Below are positions 1 through 10,994 of a DNA stretch of 64,000 nt, in pieces (position 1 is the stretch's first letter; every line of letters begins with the position of its first letter). Under the pieces are notes generated by a model. It saw only the letters and a list, made by a program, of their open reading frames with translations, made no database searches and was not told the DNA's origin. The stretch is from Rhipicephalus microplus (Eukaryota > Arthropoda > Arachnida > Ixodida > Ixodidae): positions 3,273,821 through 3,337,820 of the forward strand of contig NC_134710.1 of assembly GCF_043290135.1 (NCBI RefSeq), given 5' to 3'. The position numbers were made by a program, and so were the translations under genes.

Positions 1-260
1 ACTAAATTTAGTTTTACGGGACGGGAATAGACGACGAAAGCAAACATGACACTTTGAGGCCTAATAATCATGACATGCGTGTAACGTAAAGCATGACTAC
101 ATGCTAAGCTCATAGTGCGCTCGCGGCCGTTTTTCTAGCTTCACATATAACAATTTTGGTATTACTTGACGTGACTGAACGACGAACACACATGCCAGGT
201 GCAGACATGAGAATCATGACATGGAAGTCATGTATGGGATAGTTTATATGCCTACCACTG
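1..260. repeat. Possible internal fragment of a microsatellite-bearing MITE
   Basis: The stretch is rich in short palindromic catgac/gtcatg words and contains a phrase close to ccaaaattg/caattttgg. The same texture is seen in the spacer between the two GATA arrays at 12,330-12,480. I infer a remnant of the same element family, but no terminal repeat is visible because the window begins here. This is a resemblance by eye only. Confidence 0.22.
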
Positions 261-477
261 TTGGCACTGGCATGAGAAACGTTAAATGTGTCGTTGTTAC
301 GCGGCTATGAACAACCTATCTGCATCTTACCTAGATACGTGAATGCAGATAACATTTCTCCCCTTGTTCATTGTGTACTACGTTCGTCCGTCTCGTAATG
401 TTGTGCTGCTTTGAAAGTAACATATACACCTTCCTCATTCTCGCTTCCCATGTCATTGATTCCCACTGTACGGCCAG

Positions 478-494
478 TTTTTTTTTTTTTTTTT
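478..494 (+). repeat. Poly-T tract
   Basis: Seventeen consecutive T residues. It may be the poly-A tail of a retrotransposed fragment on the minus strand, but no recognisable element lies beside it. Confidence 0.8.
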
Positions 495-599
495 GCGACT
501 CACCTGTTCAAAAGCAATGCTTCACGAGGGAGCAATCAAAAACTTCGCAATCCACACAAAACTATCGGAGCTGAGACGAGACAAGGACATCGTCCATGA

Positions 600-2000
600 A
601 GGTATTTATTGTAAAGTAAAAGGGTCGGGCAGTGCATCATGAAACGTTTATAACAGTTGCCCTATAAAACATTCTTTCGAAGGCTGCGCGAACTTGACAG
701 GACAAGTATGTAAGGCACAATTCATTGATAATCAGACATCGACAATGGATAAACATAAAAACAAGGCCACATCCTCCGGCATTGTATAAAGGCCCACCAT
801 CAAGATCAGTGGTCCGCTTTGCTGCCATACACCACACCGAAAAGGCCATAAATAAGCACTCTCATAAATAGATTTGGCGGGGAATGTGTTGAGGATCACA
901 GGGCTCTATGGGAGTCCGCGTTGAGCAAGTGCCCGCCGTTGGTTTTTGGCACAGGCGGAGGTTTGTACTGCGGGGCTGCATCCGATCGAGGTCCGGTCGG
1001 TAGCCGCCGCCAGAATAGCAGCGACGAGTGGAGCATGGCGGCTATTCTTGGCCGCTATCACAGCAGTCGCACGGGAGATCCTTCAGCGGCCTGGCTCCTT
1101 GGGCAGACGACCTGCGCAGTATTTCGACGCAGTCAGTTATCATTCACGCAACAACCCAATCTGCGATGACCGGCTGATTTACGCGCTATACGTATGCGCA
1201 ACTGGCAACTCCTTATTTGGTGATGCGCCAACGGACATATCTAGGCACACCACGCTTGGAAACTTATCTCGCTCACAAAAACGAGGTGGACAGGTCAGTT
1301 CTTTTTTTTTATTTATATGCCTCACGGGCTGATTTGTTCCGGCCTATTCTTTGAATCTCAGGCTTCATGAAATATCTGTCCACATGAGCACTTTCTAGAA
1401 CGGGGGGAAAGATGGGCATTGTGAGCTGTTAAAGAAAAATAAGGGCACGCTTCCTGCGTGCAACCCAGTTGTCAGTAGCGCTCGTCCTGCCGTCTCTCAT
1501 GTGTTGGTCTTTAAGCACTAAAAACTAGTCTAGCAACATCATATCTGTAAAAATATAGCGAAACAGAAAATGGAATCAGGCAAATGGGCCCATTGATACA
1601 CTGCGGTTAAGCGAGGCTGAAGGCGATGCACGGTCAGGCGATTGTGACTCATTGTCAACTGGTCGGCCAGATATAACTGGGCATGCGGCTTCGTTAACGT
1701 TTAATTTCAACATCAAATAGGCCCAGATGCAAGGTTTGCGTCATGAAGCGTCAGAAGCGAACAGCCAAATAAACCTTGCGAGTTAATGTGCGAGAAATGA
1801 GCTGAGTAGTAATTTTAATAAAGTAACATAAATACAACCCAAGTTGAATCATAAGTGAAGAGACGGTATACTTCGATGCAGAACACAGGTGTCGAACAAT
1901 ACAATAACTACAACGCTATATAATATTTTACTAACACAAGGCAAAGCCAAAGTTGCCAAGTGAAACACAATAGGTTGCGTAGGTTATAAGAAATCGCGGC
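600..2000. other. No recognised gene; one GC-rich open frame
   Basis: I recognise no gene or repeat here. The stretch 905-1290 is more GC-rich than its surroundings and holds an open plus-strand frame of 128 codons (946-1332) with no familiar domain. Near 1290 the sequence ggacag/gtcagt resembles a splice donor, so this could be an exon or part of an unknown element. Neither idea is well supported. Confidence 0.15.
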
Positions 2001-2004
2001 ACAT

Positions 2005-2060
2005 CCACGAAATGAATGATGATGAATAGGCGATACCGAGGGATCATTCATTGTTACCGT
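2005..2060 (+). repeat. End fragment of dispersed MITE family D
   Basis: About 35 bases (catccacgaaatgaatgatg and onward) closely resemble the start of the microsatellite-carrying elements at 48,434, 54,457 and 55,726. Similarity then fades, so this is a fragment or a diverged subfamily. There is no coding potential. Confidence 0.4.
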
Positions 2061-2250
2061 AAATCACCCGCGACATTGACCACTCACGCATGTGAATGAG
2101 TGAAATAGTGGTGGACGGTTATAAAAGACGCTAAGACGCTTGGCCTGCGTGGAAGGCGCCACACAGTCCCAGCGAAAGCTATAAGAGCAGCCTTTCAGAG
2201 CCTTTATTGAACAATCTCTTGATAACTGCTGCAAGCATACTTGCTGGGCA

Positions 2251-2490
2251 GCCCCGCCGCGGTGGTCTAGTGGCTAAGGTACTCGGCTGCTGACCCGCAG
2301 GTCGCGGGTTCAAATCCCGGCTGCGGCGGCTGCATTTCCGATGGAGGCGGAAATGTCGAGGCCCGTGTGCTCAGATTTGGGTGCACGTTAAAGAACCCCA
2401 GGTGGTCAAAATTTCCGGAGCCCTCCACTACGGCGTCTCTCATAATCATATGGTGGTTTTGGGACGTTAAACCCCACAAATCAATCAATT
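2251..2490 (+). mobile_element. Ruka: Full-length Ruka-type tRNA-derived SINE with perfect TSD
   Basis: This is a complete copy of the most abundant repeat in the window. The 5' part is tRNA-like, with an A-box region (ggtctagtggctaaggtact) and a B-box region (cgggttcaaatcc). The conserved body follows and the copy ends in a short tcaatcaat tail. A perfect 12 bp target-site duplication, acttgctgggca, lies at 2239-2250 and 2491-2502, which is direct evidence of LINE-type target-primed insertion. I name the family Ruka from memory of tick SINEs. It encodes no protein and would need a LINE partner for mobilisation; transcription from the internal pol III boxes is inferred. Confidence 0.93.
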
Positions 2491-2875
2491 ACTTGCTGGG
2501 CACTCACTACGTCATTAATATCAATTATTATCTCTGCGTAATAGACCAGCATTCACTATGCTATTTTTCGTCATTCTCTGAAAAGCGTTGTATAGGCTAA
2601 ACTCTTCCAATGAAATTTCTGCCCATTGTACATGCTGTGGCTGACGACAATGAAGAAATATGCTTGAAGTGGCTATGCACCACAGTTAATAGGTTAACAA
2701 TAACAAGCTTTTTTAATACGTTGGAGCATTGGACGACCCGCTCGCTACGCTATTCGCATTGTGTGACGCCTTGTTGTTCCTTTGCTGTTCTAAAACGTTT
2801 TATTACTCCTGTTAACGCAATTCCTTTCCCGACATCAAGCTTGCCTAAGGCAAGTTTGCGATCAATTCTCAAGCA

Positions 2876-3008
2876 GCGGCGTGGCTTGGTGGTAGAATAC
2901 TGGGCTGGCACGCAGCGGATCCGGGTTCGAGCCCCACTGTGTTCTGGGTGGTAGGTTTTGCTTCTTAATTTTTGATAGTGGTTACGCACACCAGCGGCGG
3001 CGGACAAC
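2876..3008 (+). mobile_element. Second tRNA-derived SINE family (Ala-like head)
   Basis: A tRNA-like head (ttggtggtagaatactgggc, then B box gggttcgagcccc) is followed by a unique body ending near a cggcggcgg-rich stretch. The head resembles tRNA-Ala in its D arm and T arm, but the acceptor arms do not pair, so it is not a functional tRNA gene. A second copy with the same head and a similar ggtggtggaca-type body lies in reverse at 37,943-38,098. It differs from Ruka throughout its body. Confidence 0.6.
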
Positions 3009-3364
3009 TACGGCACCGCACGTGACCCGAGTTTTGATCTCATAACAAGTTTCCCTGTGAAAGAAGACAAAATGTTTATTCACGACACATGGTATGACGA
3101 GTTGATCCATTATTATTACTGCTTTGTGGTATCGCATCTAGCCTGCAAACACGAGGTCTGTGCCCTTGTGGTTGTTTCCAGTGATATATAGACCATCTCG
3201 AGGCGCCATATACCAGTCATTGTTCGTCATGGCGTATAGTGGGTACCTTGCACGTACGGCGCCCAGTGGCGGTTCAGCCAGTGTATGATTTGAAGCAACA
3301 TCTAGAGCCGGAAAATGTCTGTTTTGGAGCACATTCGGGGCAAGAGGAACTGATCACGTAAGGC

Positions 3365-3558
3365 CGTTCTACGCGCTTCCCGCACAGCCGCAACGCACGT
3401 GGCGGGACCCCTACCGCATGCAAGCGGGGGACAAATAAGCCAATTGGCGACGCTGCGGAGGGTCAAAGAGCGTCGCCGATTGGCTTATTTGTCCCCCGCT
3501 TGCGTGCGGTAGGGGTGCAGGCACGTGCGTTGCGGCTGTGCGGGAAGCGCGTGGAACG
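3365..3558. repeat. Fold-back element, ~85-90 bp arms
   Basis: The left arm (3365-3454) and right arm (3469-3558) are nearly perfect reverse complements around a 14 bp spacer. The arms carry long identical blocks such as acgcgcttcccgcacagccg and caagcgggggacaaataagc. A handful of mismatches and small indels separate the arms. A hairpin this long without coding capacity resembles a palindromic MITE. No target-site duplication is obvious. Confidence 0.75.
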
Positions 3559-3874
3559 CGAAAAATATGAGACACTGGACAAGAGAGAACGAACGAAGGG
3601 GAGCACGTACTTCCGACCACATTTATTTCCACACATGCGAAAAACAAACGAAAAAGTCAATTTATTTATTTTATTTTATTTATCACATACTGCGGACCAA
3701 GTATGGTCCATGCAGGAGAGGGCAATACAGTTCAAAATTCTTCTACATACATACACTTCCGCTGCAGTATACATTCACTGCAGAACGAAATTCATGTACA
3801 TTAAAAATTCGTGAAAAACAAGGGACAAATACAGGCAAAGAAGCAGACTTAAGCGACAAGAAAAGGGTATAGTT

Positions 3875-5305
3875 TCATCTCGGCGTGTCGAGCATAGGGG
3901 AATCATGGGGCAGAGCATTCCAATCAGAGACAGTTCTCGGGAAAAATGAATACTTGTAAATGTTAGTGCGTGCAAATATAGGTGTAATGTTACGACTATG
4001 TTTATGACGTGAAGCCCTGGTTGTGTCCTGTGTTATGTAATCTGGTGCATGCAATCCTGATCTGAAAAAGTATAAAAGGCGGAAAAAGTTAAGCCGTGCA
4101 GTTTTCCTTCGATCGGCCAAAAGTTGGAGGTTCGCATCCTGCAACAGGGCTGACGGCGAATCGCGACATCTATACCGGTTGTATATAAATCGAGCAGCTA
4201 ATCGTTGTATTTTTTCTATTTTCTGTATATTACCAGCTGTGTGGGGGTCCCACACAATGCTGGCATATTCAAGAGAAGGACGAACTATGACTTTATAGGC
4301 TCTAAGTTTTAGTGAACTAGAAGAACGACCCAATTTATATTTTAGAAAGCCTAATTTTCTCCTGGAAGCAGAACATATACCATCAATATGTGCTGTCCAG
4401 CTAAGCTTCGATGTAATCGTTACGCCCAAGTACTTGAATTCTTCTACTTGCCTGATAGCGTATCCACCTACATTATAAGTAAACTCCAGTTTTCGGATTT
4501 TGTTACTCAGACATAAATATGCAGTTTTCTCAAAGTTAATTACCATTTCCCACTTTTTACACCATTCTTTTATGTAGATTAAGTTCTCACACAAGTCACG
4601 CTGGTCAGAGATAGAATTTATGGTATTAAAAATTATGCAATCGTCTGCAAATAACTTAACAGACACGCCAGGTCGGATGGCTTGAACTAAATCGTTAATA
4701 TAAATATTAAATAGTATTGGTCCGAGAACTGACCCTTGCGGGACTCCAGATAACACCCCTAAATAACCAGAGGTGAAACCGTTTATATCTACGTACTGTT
4801 TTCTGTTCGTTAAGTATTCTATGACCCAGTTAATTATTTCCGGAAGAATGCCAATATCCTTCATTTTATCTATTAGCTTGATATGCGGGACCTTGTCAAA
4901 GGCCTTGGAAAAGTCCATAAAGATGACATCAACCTGTCCAGACTTGTCCAGAACTTTGGAGAACTCGTTAACAGTTGCTAATAATTGTGTGGTGGTAGAT
5001 AATCCCCGTCGGAAGCCATGTTGCGTGCTGTGAATTACATTATTTTGTTCAAGAAAAGTATTTAAATATTTCGCTATAATATGTTCAAGTAATTTGCAAC
5101 AAATACAGGTAAGGGAGATTGGTCGATAGTTGCTGACTAATAATCTGTTACCTTTCTTAAATACCGGAATTACACGTGCTAGCAGCCAATCGTCGGGCAC
5201 TGAACTAGTTTTAATCGAAACATCAAATATTATTACTAGGAATCTAGCTATAATTTCAGCATACCTCTTTAGAAAAACAGCTGGGATACCGTCAGGGCCG
5301 GTCGA
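3875..5305 (-). pseudogene. CR1-like reverse transcriptase, RT and C-terminal domains
   Basis: The frame is open from about 5305 down to the stop near 3873; its first ATG gives 441 codons from 5200. Counting from that Met, the fingers motif NYRPISLT is at about residue 24, the catalytic box A DFSKAFD at about 97, the box B GVPQGSVLGPILFN at about 153 and the catalytic FADD at about 185. After the thumb, a segment with LEYASIVWDP and IQRLAARFIYNRY is typical of CR1/L2 elements. The enzyme would copy its own RNA at a nicked chromosomal site. The frame is separated from the upstream linker by a one-base insertion in an A run (plus-strand T run 5306-5313). With seven instead of eight residues the reading frame would continue, so the copy is recently inactivated or this is a homopolymer sequencing error. 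Confidence 0.9.
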
Positions 5306-5840
5306 TTTTTTTTACGTCTAGCCGCAATAATAGTTCTGTCACCCCTTCTAAGGATATATTTATTAGGCTTGAAGGACCTGGCACCGTCATAATACTGAAG
5401 TTTTGTGGTCTTGAGAAAACGCTCTGAAAGTAGGAATTAAATGCGTTTGCTATTTCGTTTTTATTTGTGACAGCGGTTTCTCCGTTCATTATTTCATCAG
5501 GGATGCGGTTGTCTTTGTTTTGTAAGAACTGGTAAAATTTTCGTGGGCTCTCTGACGCAAAGCGGCCTAGTGTCTCGGTGTAATAATGTTCCCTAGCCTC
5601 CTTCAACTTGGATGCTAAAGTATCTCTTAGATCGTGCAGAACTACATCATTAGCTATTTTTTGCTTTCTTCGCCTTTTAATTTTGCGTTTTAGGTGAATT
5701 AGATCGCGCGTTATCTAGGGGTTTGTACGGCCAACTTTTTTAAGTTTATCTGGAACGAAATTGCGAATGCAGAAGTGGCAATAAAATTTGAATCGTGTCC
5801 ATAGCGAGTTAACACTGCCGTCGCAAAATGATAGCAAAGC
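5292..5840 (-). pseudogene. CR1-like LINE linker region, broken
   Basis: This is the region between endonuclease and RT of the element at 3658-5840. Recognisable pieces, in order on the minus strand, are FVPDKLKKVGRTNP, a stop codon where a Trp is usual (NP-stop-ITRDLI), KRKIKRRRK, then the segment with REHYYTETLGRF and SPRKFYQFLQNK, ending at LDVKK where the frameshift occurs. Upstream of about 5840 the similarity ends, so this is the truncation point. Confidence 0.75.
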
Positions 5841-5917
5841 TTGAAGAAGAAGCAAAGCTTGAATGAAGAAGCCCACAACTGTCATGCGCGAAAATATTTC
5901 CCTCGCCGTTTTATTTC

Positions 5918-6350
5918 TGGTTTTTCCAATATTCACAATGGCATGCAAAAGTGGTTCCCACAAGTGCTACAGTGCTATGCCGAAAAACCATCGCGACTAT
6001 TCTTGACGTAACATGGGCGTTTACGGAGCCGGTCATTAAAACAGCAGCGAGTTTGTCCGATGCACTGCTTGCCACATGAAAGAGGTATCTGATAGAATAT
6101 ATTTCTTTCGCACGTGAGGTACGGGGTTGTGTGCCTTTTAGAACAATCGAGTTTTGTATTTGAAACATTCTTAGTACGCAAGTGCGACAGCTTTTTCGAA
6201 ACAGAAAAAAATTAAATTTGCATTGGCCCGCTCCTCTACCTTCTTCAAGTTGTGGGAGATTCCATTATAACGTTTCAACACACACAGACACAATATATTT
6301 TATTCTTCTTCTTTCTCCTCCCCCATCACAGAAGTTATTCCTCGTCTTTG
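5918..6350 (-). pseudogene. Penelope-like element fragment with GIY-YIG endonuclease
   Basis: On the minus strand the pieces HNLKKVEERANANLIFS, TPYLTCERNIFYQIPLSC, GKQCIGQTRCCFNDRLRK and HCSTCGN line up with the RT-to-endonuclease part of Penelope-like elements. The Penelope copy at 27.6-29.8 kb has the matching phrases HNLKNVASRYNVSVVFS and GRVYIGQTGWCFNVRIRE. The reading frame is broken and only the C-terminal part remains. It abuts the CR1-like LINE at one side and an LTR-element fragment at the other. Confidence 0.75.
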
Positions 6351-6388
6351 GGTTGCTCCCTGGCTTTGTTTTGTCACTCCTTTGAATA

Positions 6389-6725
6389 TAGGGAATCACA
6401 TTGCTGATGGCAGCTATTTCCATGACACCATCTTCGATTCGGTAGCGGGTGGTCTTTATAGTATTCCGTCTTTTGTAGCCATATTGGTCACATTAAATGG
6501 TCCACACCATTTTGCACTATGGCCGCCATAGCCTTTCCGTATCAAAACTAGATCACATAGAGTAATATCGGGGATCTTGTTATTAGTACGCTTGTCAAAT
6601 GCTCGTTTAAGCAACTCCCTGTGTTTTCTTTCGCTCTCTACAGTCTTCTTAGTCTCTTCAAGGTGAAGTTTTGTCTTGATTCTCAGTGGGCAGATACGCT
6701 GAATCGCAGAAGGCGGCATACTGAG
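6389..6725 (-). pseudogene. LTR-retrotransposon integrase C-terminal fragment
   Basis: A minus-strand open stretch with the segments ETKKTVESERKHRELLKRAF, DLVLIRKGYGG and SAKWCGPFNVT resembles the region after the integrase core in retrotransposon pol, where a basic helical stretch leads into a GPF/GPY-like module. A frameshift near 6475 is implied, because RYRIEDG continues in another frame. The protease, RT and core integrase are absent. The frame runs into a Ruka SINE upstream. Whether it is Ty3/gypsy or BEL cannot be decided from this piece. Confidence 0.45.
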
Positions 6726-6728
6726 GAC

Positions 6729-6928
6729 TTGATTGATTGAAATGTGTGGTCTAACGTCCCAAAACCACTTATGATTATGAGAGACGCCGTATTGGAGGGC
6801 TCCGGAAGTTTCGACCACCTGGGTTTCTTTGACGTGCACCCAAATCTGAGTACACGGACCTACAGCATTTCCGCCTCCATCAGAAATGCAGCCGCCGCAG
6901 CCAGGATTCGATCCTGCCACCTGCGGGT
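6729..6928 (-). mobile_element. Ruka: Ruka SINE, 5'-truncated
   Basis: Reverse-orientation copy starting (plus-strand view) with the ttgattgattg tail and reading through the conserved body to just past the B box (acctgcgggt). The first ~45 bases of the tRNA head, including the A box, are missing. It lies immediately upstream of the integrase fragment. No clear target-site duplication. Confidence 0.88.
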
Positions 6929-7184
6929 TATTGTGAGCAACGTAAGCTGGAACACAGAATTCATAACTATTTGACAATTACTAGTAATCAAGCTGAACAA
7001 TTAATTGTCCGTGGTCGGGTGATCGCGGACTAGAGTTCCACTACGAGGTGTCTTGCTCTGATAATTTGCAGTTTCTTGGTACAATTTTTTAAAAGATGCA
7101 TGCGTGCATTATTTTCGGCAGCGCAGTCCTGGCTCAGCGAAAATGGTGCTGAATTTTGCGTCAGCGCATTCGAATATTGCTAAG

Positions 7185-7220
7185 GCCCCACCGCGGTGGT
7201 CTAGTGGCACTAGTGGCTAA
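7185..7220 (+). mobile_element. Ruka: Ruka SINE head fragment
   Basis: Only the first ~35 bases of Ruka are present (gccccaccgcggtggtctag, then a duplicated agtggc). The sequence then diverges into unrelated DNA. It is a 3'-deleted remnant or a recombination scar. Confidence 0.6.
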
Positions 7221-7364
7221 AGACGGACGAAGGAGAGTCCGTGTTTTTTCGCGCAACCCAAATATGTTGAAGAGTGCATCATCATGCCACTCCCTGCCCC
7301 GTTGCGGGCTCTCCCGAAGACCATGCCTAAGAAGTTGTGCACGTGTATTCAAGAAAGGAAAGCA

Positions 7365-7470
7365 CAAGACGGATATCACAAGCTAGCACGAGACCGGGTT
7401 GATTGGTGAATCATGGGAGAGGCCTTCGCCCTGCAGTGGGCATAGGCAGGCTGATTATGATGATTCAAGA
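7365..7470 (+). mobile_element. RTE-like LINE 3' end fragment
   Basis: The sequence gaccgggttgattgg...catgggagaggccttcgc...ctgcagtgggc followed by gctgattatgatgat matches the coding end and (gat)n tail of the RTE-like copies at 26,080-26,140 and 59,580-59,662. Only ~100 bases remain, as expected of an extremely 5'-truncated LINE insertion. Confidence 0.75.
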
Positions 7471-7587
7471 AAGAAGTAGTTTCCGGAGCTGGTTTACACG
7501 GCGTATGTACAAAAACCTTCTGGAGCGACCTCACACGGAGCATCCACGCACTTCGCTGGCGCAAACATGAGTGCTCCCTACATAATT

Positions 7588-7821
7588 TGAATGATTTGTG
7601 GGGTTTAACGTCTCAAAACCACCATATGATTATGAGACGCCGTAGTGGAGGGCTCCGGGAATTTCGACCACCTGGGGTTCTTTAACGTGCACCCAAATCT
7701 GAGCACACGGGCCTTCAACATTTCCGCCTCCATCGGAAATGCAGCCGCCGCAGCCGGGATTCAATCCCGCGACCTGCGGGCCAGCAGCCGAGTACCTTAG
7801 CCACTAGACCACCACGGCGGG
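7588..7821 (-). mobile_element. Ruka: Near full-length Ruka SINE with TSD
   Basis: Reverse-orientation copy with head, A box, B box, body and tail. The flanks gctccctacataatt (7573-7587) and gctccctacagaatt (7822-7836) form a 15 bp target-site duplication with one mismatch. Confidence 0.92.
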
Positions 7822-7836
7822 GCTCCCTACAGAATT

Positions 7837-10170
7837 TCGGCGGCCGCTTCGAATAAATCAGAGAAATTCGCCGTTAATTATTTTCGCAATTACTTTTTGT
7901 TTATTTCTGTTCATTATTTCGATTTAGACCTGGCTTCTTTATTTTAACCTGTTTTTGAGCATTCCTTAAGCCTGCATTGAGCAGTTTACTGATAGCGCTC
8001 AATACAGTCATGTCTCATCTTTTTAGCAGTATAGGGTAGCTAGTCAGAAGCTTTAACACGAAAGTGTTTTATGCCAAGCCTTCAGTGACGTATTTCCGTC
8101 ACAGAAATGATGTCGAAGAATTCACACAATCAGATGGCAAATACAAAAAATTCCGTCAGATGGAGTTTAACCAACGACAGCCCTGTCAGCGACAAGTGCC
8201 GCGCACGCTATCCACTACGCCCCGGTCCCACAATATTGTATCCTTACAAAGGCCTTCTATATCCTCTTACAGTGCTCTTGGTCGGTGGGGTAGCGTCGCC
8301 CTCTACGAGATATAGGAAAGTACTGCACCAGGAACGTCGCCTCCGTGATTAGTTCCTGCAATGCGTCGTTGCTGCGCGTCTATCTTTTTCGCCGCGTTTC
8401 GAATAAAAGTGAAATCTTGTCAATGCGTTAACGCACCACGAGGTAGCGAGCTTAGCCTAAGCGTTGGCGTCCACTTATAGCCTCCATACATTTTTTTAAT
8501 GAAAAAAAGAACATTATGTAAATTTATAGGTGCAATCTGCAAAAGCCTGCTAAGAGACCTTGTGGCTTCCGTCAAGCTTCCCTGGCTTTGTTGCCCGGTG
8601 ACATGTTGACCTGCAGCATGCACATTCATTCTTCTTCTGATGTTTGGTATGGGGGAATCCTTAAAATGCTTGGCGCTTGCACATGTGCCTAGATACATGT
8701 GCTCATATAGGTGATGCTTTCCTTCAGTTAATATAAATAATTCATTGTGGTACTAAAGATGCGTCACTATTTTGCAAAACAGCGAATTTAAGAATCCAAA
8801 GCTTCGCTGAATTGCACGGCAACCTGAAGTGCGCTGAAGTGTCCTTCAATCCTGAAACATCTGTAGATAAAATTGAGCAATTCATCAGGGTAAAAACCTC
8901 AAATAGGCAGGTTCACAACAAAAAAATGAGCCAAATCTGGTATCTCTTTGAATGAAACAGAGCCAGATCCTTTAAACTATTGCTGCGTGAACCATCGCTA
9001 CAAAGTTACAAAGTTCAGTGAACACATGTAAGAAGCATGGTTGGCGAAAAGGCAATTTAATGGCTGACAAGGCATCATAACAACAAATGTGACCACATCG
9101 AATCTGTTCCATTTGTGCCCTGGCTGACCTGGCTGCGCGGGGTGAACTAATTCACGCAATCATGCATTCCTTTGAACCATGCGATATTCTTAGAAAACTT
9201 TGTGGAAATGTGCACATATTCTGTTATTCTTTTTCAATTTATGTGCGCAAAAAGAATTTGGGAGGAAAACTTTGAAGGTGCTCTTTTGCATCAATACAAA
9301 GTTCTCCAGCTGTTACTTAAACAGTCACGGATTAGCTAGGGCATTTTTTACGGCTGCCAATAGCAGAGCTACCACATGTTCTGCCGTACAGAGACAGAAT
9401 GAGCAAGTCAGTGAAGCGGAAAGACATGCGTTTCGTGAAATAATGATTCCCGTAAGGGTATTAAACTTCGGACAAGTGCGGCCGCTTCTCCGTAGGGCAC
9501 ACTGGTAACTATGTTAGCCAGACATAGATGTAACATGAAAAATCGCTAATCGGAGGCTCACCATCAAATCTATTTGAAGTTGACGTCACGTAAAAAAATC
9601 GGTAAATGCGCAGTTCGGATACAGACACAGAAATTGAGAAAAACGTTTCACAGTAGTAGCGCCTGCATGAGCCAACAACTCTCCATAAATATCAAATTAA
9701 GTGTCTGAATAGCTATTACTCACGTGTGCCAGATTGATAGGTTCGCCAATTGCATCCGCAGATAAGTTTCACACGTGATAGTGTGGAAGAGTTTATTTCG
9801 CACAAATTCCGGCATTGGCGTCACCGTGAGCGTCGTTTGTGTCAGGGAAAAATATTCATCTTGAGCATGAGCGAAAAATCGAAAAAGATGCAAAAAATGA
9901 ATAATAAATTACCAGGTCCGGATAAAGATCGCAGCCAGGCATTTCCATGGCAAGCAGACGTTTCCGCACACAGCCGCGCTTCTCCTTTTCCTTTACACAG
10001 CAGCCACGCTTTCACTCAAAAATAGAGTTACAATAACTTTCTGTGCTCAGAAATGCCGTGAAAACAGTGTTAATGTCTTGCTAACACACGTGTCGTAATA
10101 CAACATGTGTATCGTGGTAATACTGCATTGTACAAGCGTACATTGCCATCGGGCGTCAACACATGTTTTT
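7837..10170. other. No recognised gene or repeat
   Basis: I see no convincing protein, RNA gene or repeat shared with the rest of the window. A small hairpin (gtgacg/cgtcac) lies at 8087-8104, and the 8040-8430 stretch looks like dispersed repeat DNA but has no second copy here to prove it. Open frames at 9200-9508 and 9750-10025 resemble no known family. Confidence 0.4.
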
Positions 10171-10407
10171 ATTGATTGATTGATTTCTAGGGTTTAACGT
10201 CCAAAAACTACCATATGATTATGAGAGATAGTGGAGAGCTGCGGAAATGTCGACCACCTGGAGTTCTTTAACGTGCACCCAAATCTGAGCCCACGGACCT
10301 CCAACATTTTTGCCTCCATCGAAAATGCAGCCACAACAGCCTGGATTTGATCCCTCGACCTGCGGGTCAGCAGCCGAGTACCTCAGCCCCTAGACCACCG
10401 CGGCGGG
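10171..10407 (-). mobile_element. Ruka: Diverged full-length Ruka SINE
   Basis: Reverse copy from the attgattgattga tail through the body to the head (cctagaccaccgcggcggg). It has more substitutions than most copies, including loss of part of the gtagtggagggctccgg block, so it is probably older. No clear target-site duplication. Confidence 0.9.
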
Positions 10408-10558
10408 AAAGTACGTTATTATCACGGGGACTTAAAGGCAGCCTCCCAATACAAAACGTACTATACAGGCAACATGGCCGACATATTTATTTACACCTAC
10501 GGGGTTAGCGTTCAAATGTAATGGTCCGGCTGAGCAAGGTGGCAAATGAAGGGTGGCG

Positions 10559-10994
10559 CAATCTGGCGAATGAAATAGCGCGGTTATGACCTCAATATTT
10601 TATTCATGTCTGTAAAGCCAGGGGCATAATCAAGGAACGTGGCTGCAATAATGCCATATTTGGTATTTCAATCTCCTTTATATATGGATGATTTCTCACA
10701 CACTCTCCGCATTTTTGAAGTTACATATGGCCTTAACCTTTCACTTCATGTTGGTAGGCTGTTTACTCAGACTATCAGCGCATGTGAAACTACACAAATC
10801 ATCTTTAGCAGCTGGCGAATGAAATTATTCAGTTATTACCGATGTCTTCCTTTATGTGATATCTGCTAATCCAAGGGGTACGATCAAAATACGGGGCTAC
10901 AATAGTGTCATACTTCGCATTCCAATTGGTTTTCTATACGGATGTTTTGTCATACACTTTCCACATCTTTACGGATACATATAAGCTTTCAAAG
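10559..10994 (+). repeat. ~250 bp satellite, first segment
   Basis: First part of a diverged tandem array. The anchor ggctgcaataatgcc recurs at about 10,641 and 10,895 (spacing 254). It is followed each time by variants of tttcgcattcaatctgc, ggatgctttgtcatacac, gtaggctgtttactcag and tggcgaatgaaat. The second unit is interrupted at 10,994 by an unrelated insert and resumes near 11,609. Confidence 0.85.

Larger units (their letters stand above)
3658..5840 (-). mobile_element. 5'-truncated CR1/L2-like non-LTR retrotransposon
   Basis: Read on the minus strand, this copy runs from the end of the endonuclease-RT linker, through a complete RT domain and C-terminal domain, into a 3' UTR that ends in an ataaataaa-type tail near 3658-3690. 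The endonuclease domain is missing, as expected from 5' truncation during target-primed reverse transcription. RT motifs NYRPISLT, DFSKAFD, GVPQGSVLGPILF and FADD are intact. Only two obvious lesions are visible (a one-base insertion and a stop codon), so it is one of the less decayed elements here. I place it in the CR1/L2 group from motif style, not from a tree. Confidence 0.92.

Noticed and set aside
2265..2330. tRNA gene candidate (A and B boxes)
   Set aside because: The same head occurs at the 5' end of Ruka SINEs across the window, without a closing acceptor stem and with target-site duplications. It is a SINE promoter, not a tRNA gene.
6456..6977. 173-codon minus-strand frame as one protein
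   Set aside because: Its N-terminal half is translated Ruka SINE. Only the C-terminal part resembles an integrase fragment.
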